In this document: positions 62,133-64,000 of the stretch, in pieces
Position numbering within the stretch: position 1 is the first letter of the stretch
Layout of the letters: the number at the start of each line of letters is the position of its first letter
NCBI RefSeq assembly: GCF_013041615.1
Contig: NZ_JABEPQ010000001.1
Location: 1,108,976-1,172,975 of the forward strand
Length of the DNA stretch: 64,000 nucleotides
Reading direction: 5' to 3'
DNA from: Knoellia koreensis
GTDB taxonomy: Bacteria; Actinomycetota; Actinomycetes; Actinomycetales; Dermatophilaceae
Notes under the pieces: model-generated
Databases searched by the model: none
What the model was told of the DNA's origin: nothing
What the model saw: only the letters and a program-made list of their open reading frames with translations
Translations under genes and position numbers: made by a program

Positions 62133-63557
62133 CTAGTAGCTGAAACGTTCGAGGTGGATGTGCTCGGCGGGGACGCCGCAGGCGAGGGCGGCCTTGCGCG
62201 CGGCCGTCATCCAGCCGTCCGAGCCGCAGACGTAGACCTCGTGCTCGGCGACGTCGGGGACGAGCTCGGCCAGCGCCTGCGCATCGGTGAGGTGGGCGGC
62301 TGACTGCGGCAGCCAGCTGTCGCGACCCACCAGGCGCGACCCCAGGACGGTTACGTAACGGGCGCCCCGCTGCCCCGCGAGGGTGTCCAGCTCGGCGCAG
62401 TGGACGAGCTCCTCGGCACTGCGTGCACGGTGCACCACGGTGACGTCGCCCGGCTGCTGCGGCAGCCCCTCGAGCAGGGCACGCATCGGCGTGATGCCGA
62501 TGCCGGCGCCCATCAGGAGCACCTTGCGGCGGGTCCGGACCCCGTCGTGGAGCCGCCCATAGGGGCCCTCGACTAGGACGCGCGTGCCGGGCTTCAGCGT
62601 CGCCAGCCGCGTCGACCCATCACCGAGATGCGCTGCGGTGAAACGCAGTTCGCGACCGCTCGGTGCGGCGGACAGCGAGTAGGGATTGGCCCGCGACCAC
62701 CCGGGCCCGCCGAGGAACCGCCACTGGAAGAACTGTCCCGGCCGGGCCGCGAGCCGCGCCACGCCGGGCCCGCCGACCACGACCGACGTCACGCCGGGCC
62801 CCTCCTGCGCCACTGCGACCACGCGAAGCGGCGCGCGCAATGAGCGCCACGCAGGCACCCCCAGACGGAACACGAGCACGGCACCCGCGCACGCGGCATA
62901 CAACGTCCACCAGAACACGGTCGCGGTGCGCGAGCTGAGGAACTCCTGACCGGTCCACAGCTGGTGCGGGAGGGCCAGCCCGGCGCCGAGGTAGCCGTAG
63001 AGGTGGATGAGGTGCCACGACTCGTAGCGCAGTCGGCGCCTCGCCCTCTTGACCGAGGTGACCACGACCATGCACAGGGCGAGGGTGCCGGCGATGGCGA
63101 GCAGCATGCCCGGGTAGTTGAGCGTGAAGTCGACGATCGTGCCCCACAGGCCGAGCGGGCTCGCGGCGGCATACCCCAGGGTGATGAGGACGAGGTGCGC
63201 CCACAGCAGGGTGAACGACGTGAACCCGACATAGCGGTGGGTGCGCGCCAGACCGTCCTGCCCCCACGCCTGCTCGAACCACGGCACCCGCGCCATGAGG
63301 AACACCTGCACCAGCAGGAGGGCCGAGGCGACGAGCCCGGTGAGGCGGCCGATGCTCGTGAGAGCACCGGAGACCGTGCCGAGCTCCTGGATGCCACCGC
63401 CTGCAACCCAGAGGGCGACGACGAAGGTGAGGATCGCCCAGAAGAGTGAGAGGGACGCGTCGCGCCACCAGTGCGGCACGGGCCGGGGCGTGCGATGGCG
63501 GTATGCCGCGTCGGCGGCTGTGGAGCCGGGAGCGGCATCCGCGGTGGTCGTGGTCAT
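62133..63557 (-). CDS. Ferric-reductase-type membrane flavocytochrome (FRE/NOX-like)
   Basis: A 474-residue protein: six TM helices (about 30-260) with heme-ligand His candidates in RTHRYVGFTSFTLLWAHL and YESWHLIHLYGYLGAGLALPHQ, then an FAD domain (PGQFFQWRFLGGPGWSRANPYSLSAAPS) and an NAD(P) domain (KVLLMGAGIGITPMRALLEGLP; YVCGSDGWMTAARKAAL). This carries electrons from NAD(P)H across the membrane through FAD and heme. The ATG at 63557 is preferred; ATG 63605 would add 16 residues. It heads an operon with the FMN-binding protein and ApbE. Confidence 0.9.
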   Translation of the reverse strand: MTTTTADAAPGSTAADAAYRHRTPRPVPHWWRDASLSLFWAILTFVVALWVAGGGIQELGTVSGALTSIGRLTGLVASALLLVQVFLMARVPWFEQAWGQDGLARTHRYVGFTSFTLLWAHLVLITLGYAAASPLGLWGTIVDFTLNYPGMLLAIAGTLALCMVVVTSVKRARRRLRYESWHLIHLYGYLGAGLALPHQLWTGQEFLSSRTATVFWWTLYAACAGAVLVFRLGVPAWRSLRAPLRVVAVAQEGPGVTSVVVGGPGVARLAARPGQFFQWRFLGGPGWSRANPYSLSAAPSGRELRFTAAHLGDGSTRLATLKPGTRVLVEGPYGRLHDGVRTRRKVLLMGAGIGITPMRALLEGLPQQPGDVTVVHRARSAEELVHCAELDTLAGQRGARYVTVLGSRLVGRDSWLPQSAAHLTDAQALAELVPDVAEHEVYVCGSDGWMTAARKAALACGVPAEHIHLERFSY

Positions 63558-63665
63558 GGTTGGAGTGTCAGGGTCAATGCTGTGTGGTTGCTGTGGGACG
63601 GCCATGACGCCGGTGGGAGTCCGTCCCGGGGAGCAGCTGTCACCAAGGCGTGGTTGTCTGGCGGC

Positions 63666-64000
63666 ATGGCAGACGACACGAACGACAGCGGCACCACCGA
63701 CAACGCGGCCTCGGTGGCCGCGCTCGACACCGGGCTCGACCAGCTCGCCGAGCTGGTGGCGACCGTGGGGCCGGACGACCTCGACAAGCCCACACCGTGC
63801 ACCGACTGGCAGGTGCGCGACCTCGTCGACCACGTGCTCCACAGCACCGCCGGCATGGCCAAGGCCGCGCGGGGCGAGCAGGTGGACTGGTCGGCGCCCA
63901 CACCCCACGCCGACGACCCGGTGGCTGCCTTCGGCGAGCGTGCGCAGGAGCTGCGGACGGTCATGGCCGACGCGGGCGATGCCGCCAACGCCGACTGGCA
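63666..64000 (+). CDS. TIGR03086-family (maleylpyruvate isomerase N-terminal/DinB-like) protein, 3' end missing
   Basis: The first 111 residues are visible: after a Ser/Asp-rich start, LAELVATVGPDDLDKPTPCTDWQVRDLVDHVLHSTAGMAKAARGEQ, the signature of the mycothiol-dependent maleylpyruvate isomerase metal-binding domain, with His in HVLH. The window ends inside the gene. In actinobacteria these proteins are widespread with mixed or unknown substrates. Confidence 0.75.
   Translation, partial: MADDTNDSGTTDNAASVAALDTGLDQLAELVATVGPDDLDKPTPCTDWQVRDLVDHVLHSTAGMAKAARGEQVDWSAPTPHADDPVAAFGERAQELRTVMADAGDAANADW

Overview
The window is a gene-dense stretch of a high-G+C actinobacterial chromosome. Evidence includes almost exclusively G/C-ending codons, many GTG starts, several leaderless promoters (TANNNT 6-7 bases before the start codon), a TIGR03086-type protein at the right edge, and the neighbourhoods radical SAM/DUF2344-rne-rplU-rpmA-obgE-proB and rimP-nusA-ylxR-infB-rbfA-truB-ribF. 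The order Micrococcales, perhaps Intrasporangiaceae, is my best guess; the family is inference. I see no tRNA, rRNA, CRISPR array, insertion sequence or prophage.

Layout. 1-870: start of a small membrane protein on the minus strand, then about 0.8 kb of non-coding DNA holding a cluster of DnaA-box-like nonamers and a degenerate tandem array of small hairpins (period about 42 bp) that ends in a terminator-like stem. 0.9-10.2 kb: polyprenyl-phosphate glycosyltransferase, methyltransferase, proA, then a plus-strand insert (pdxY, patatin-like protein, lipoprotein) separating proA from proB-obgE-rpmA-rplU. 10.4-19.9 kb: RNase E/G, DUF2344 protein, a PadR/HAAS-like pair, duplicated ABM-like protein, GNAT, Gly/Asp-rich protein, radical SAM protein. 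20-30.4 kb: SRPBCC-like protein, two-component system, a divergent five-gene run (anchored exported protein, MoxR, DUF58, VWA, trypsin-like protease), a small exported peptide, SGNH lipoprotein, esterase, and pcm. 30.4-43.3 kb: acyl-CoA synthetase, RodA/FtsW protein, then the translation/RNA operon on the minus strand, interrupted by an ECF sigma factor with a membrane-anchored partner. 43.3-54.1 kb: ferritin-like lipoprotein, kinase-like protein, CitA/CitB-like two-component system divergent from dctA, GNAT plus unexported solute-binding-fold protein, EVE protein, and an LLM oxidoreductase/FMN reductase/DUF5996 operon. 54.1-64 kb: Lrp regulator divergent from an E1alpha-E1beta-E2 2-oxoacid dehydrogenase operon, a YyaL/DUF255 protein, a gamma-glutamylcyclotransferase-like protein, a flavin-based membrane electron-transfer operon (flavocytochrome, FMN-binding protein, ApbE), and a truncated TIGR03086 protein.

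The strongest unexplained signal covers the whole window. A short sequence, TATGCCG (CGGCATA on the other strand; long form close to GGTATGCCGCGTGG), occurs about 75 times by eye, in genes and between them and in both orientations. It forces rare ATA and TAT codons inside genes, forms part of the -10 element of three or four leaderless promoters, overlaps start codons, and forms hairpins where two copies face each other. A separate family of about 95-bp intergenic palindromic repeats has four copies, two of them bracketing the GNAT/solute-binding gene pair. Further long palindromes lie upstream of the sigma gene and next to the SRPBCC-like and kinase-like genes.
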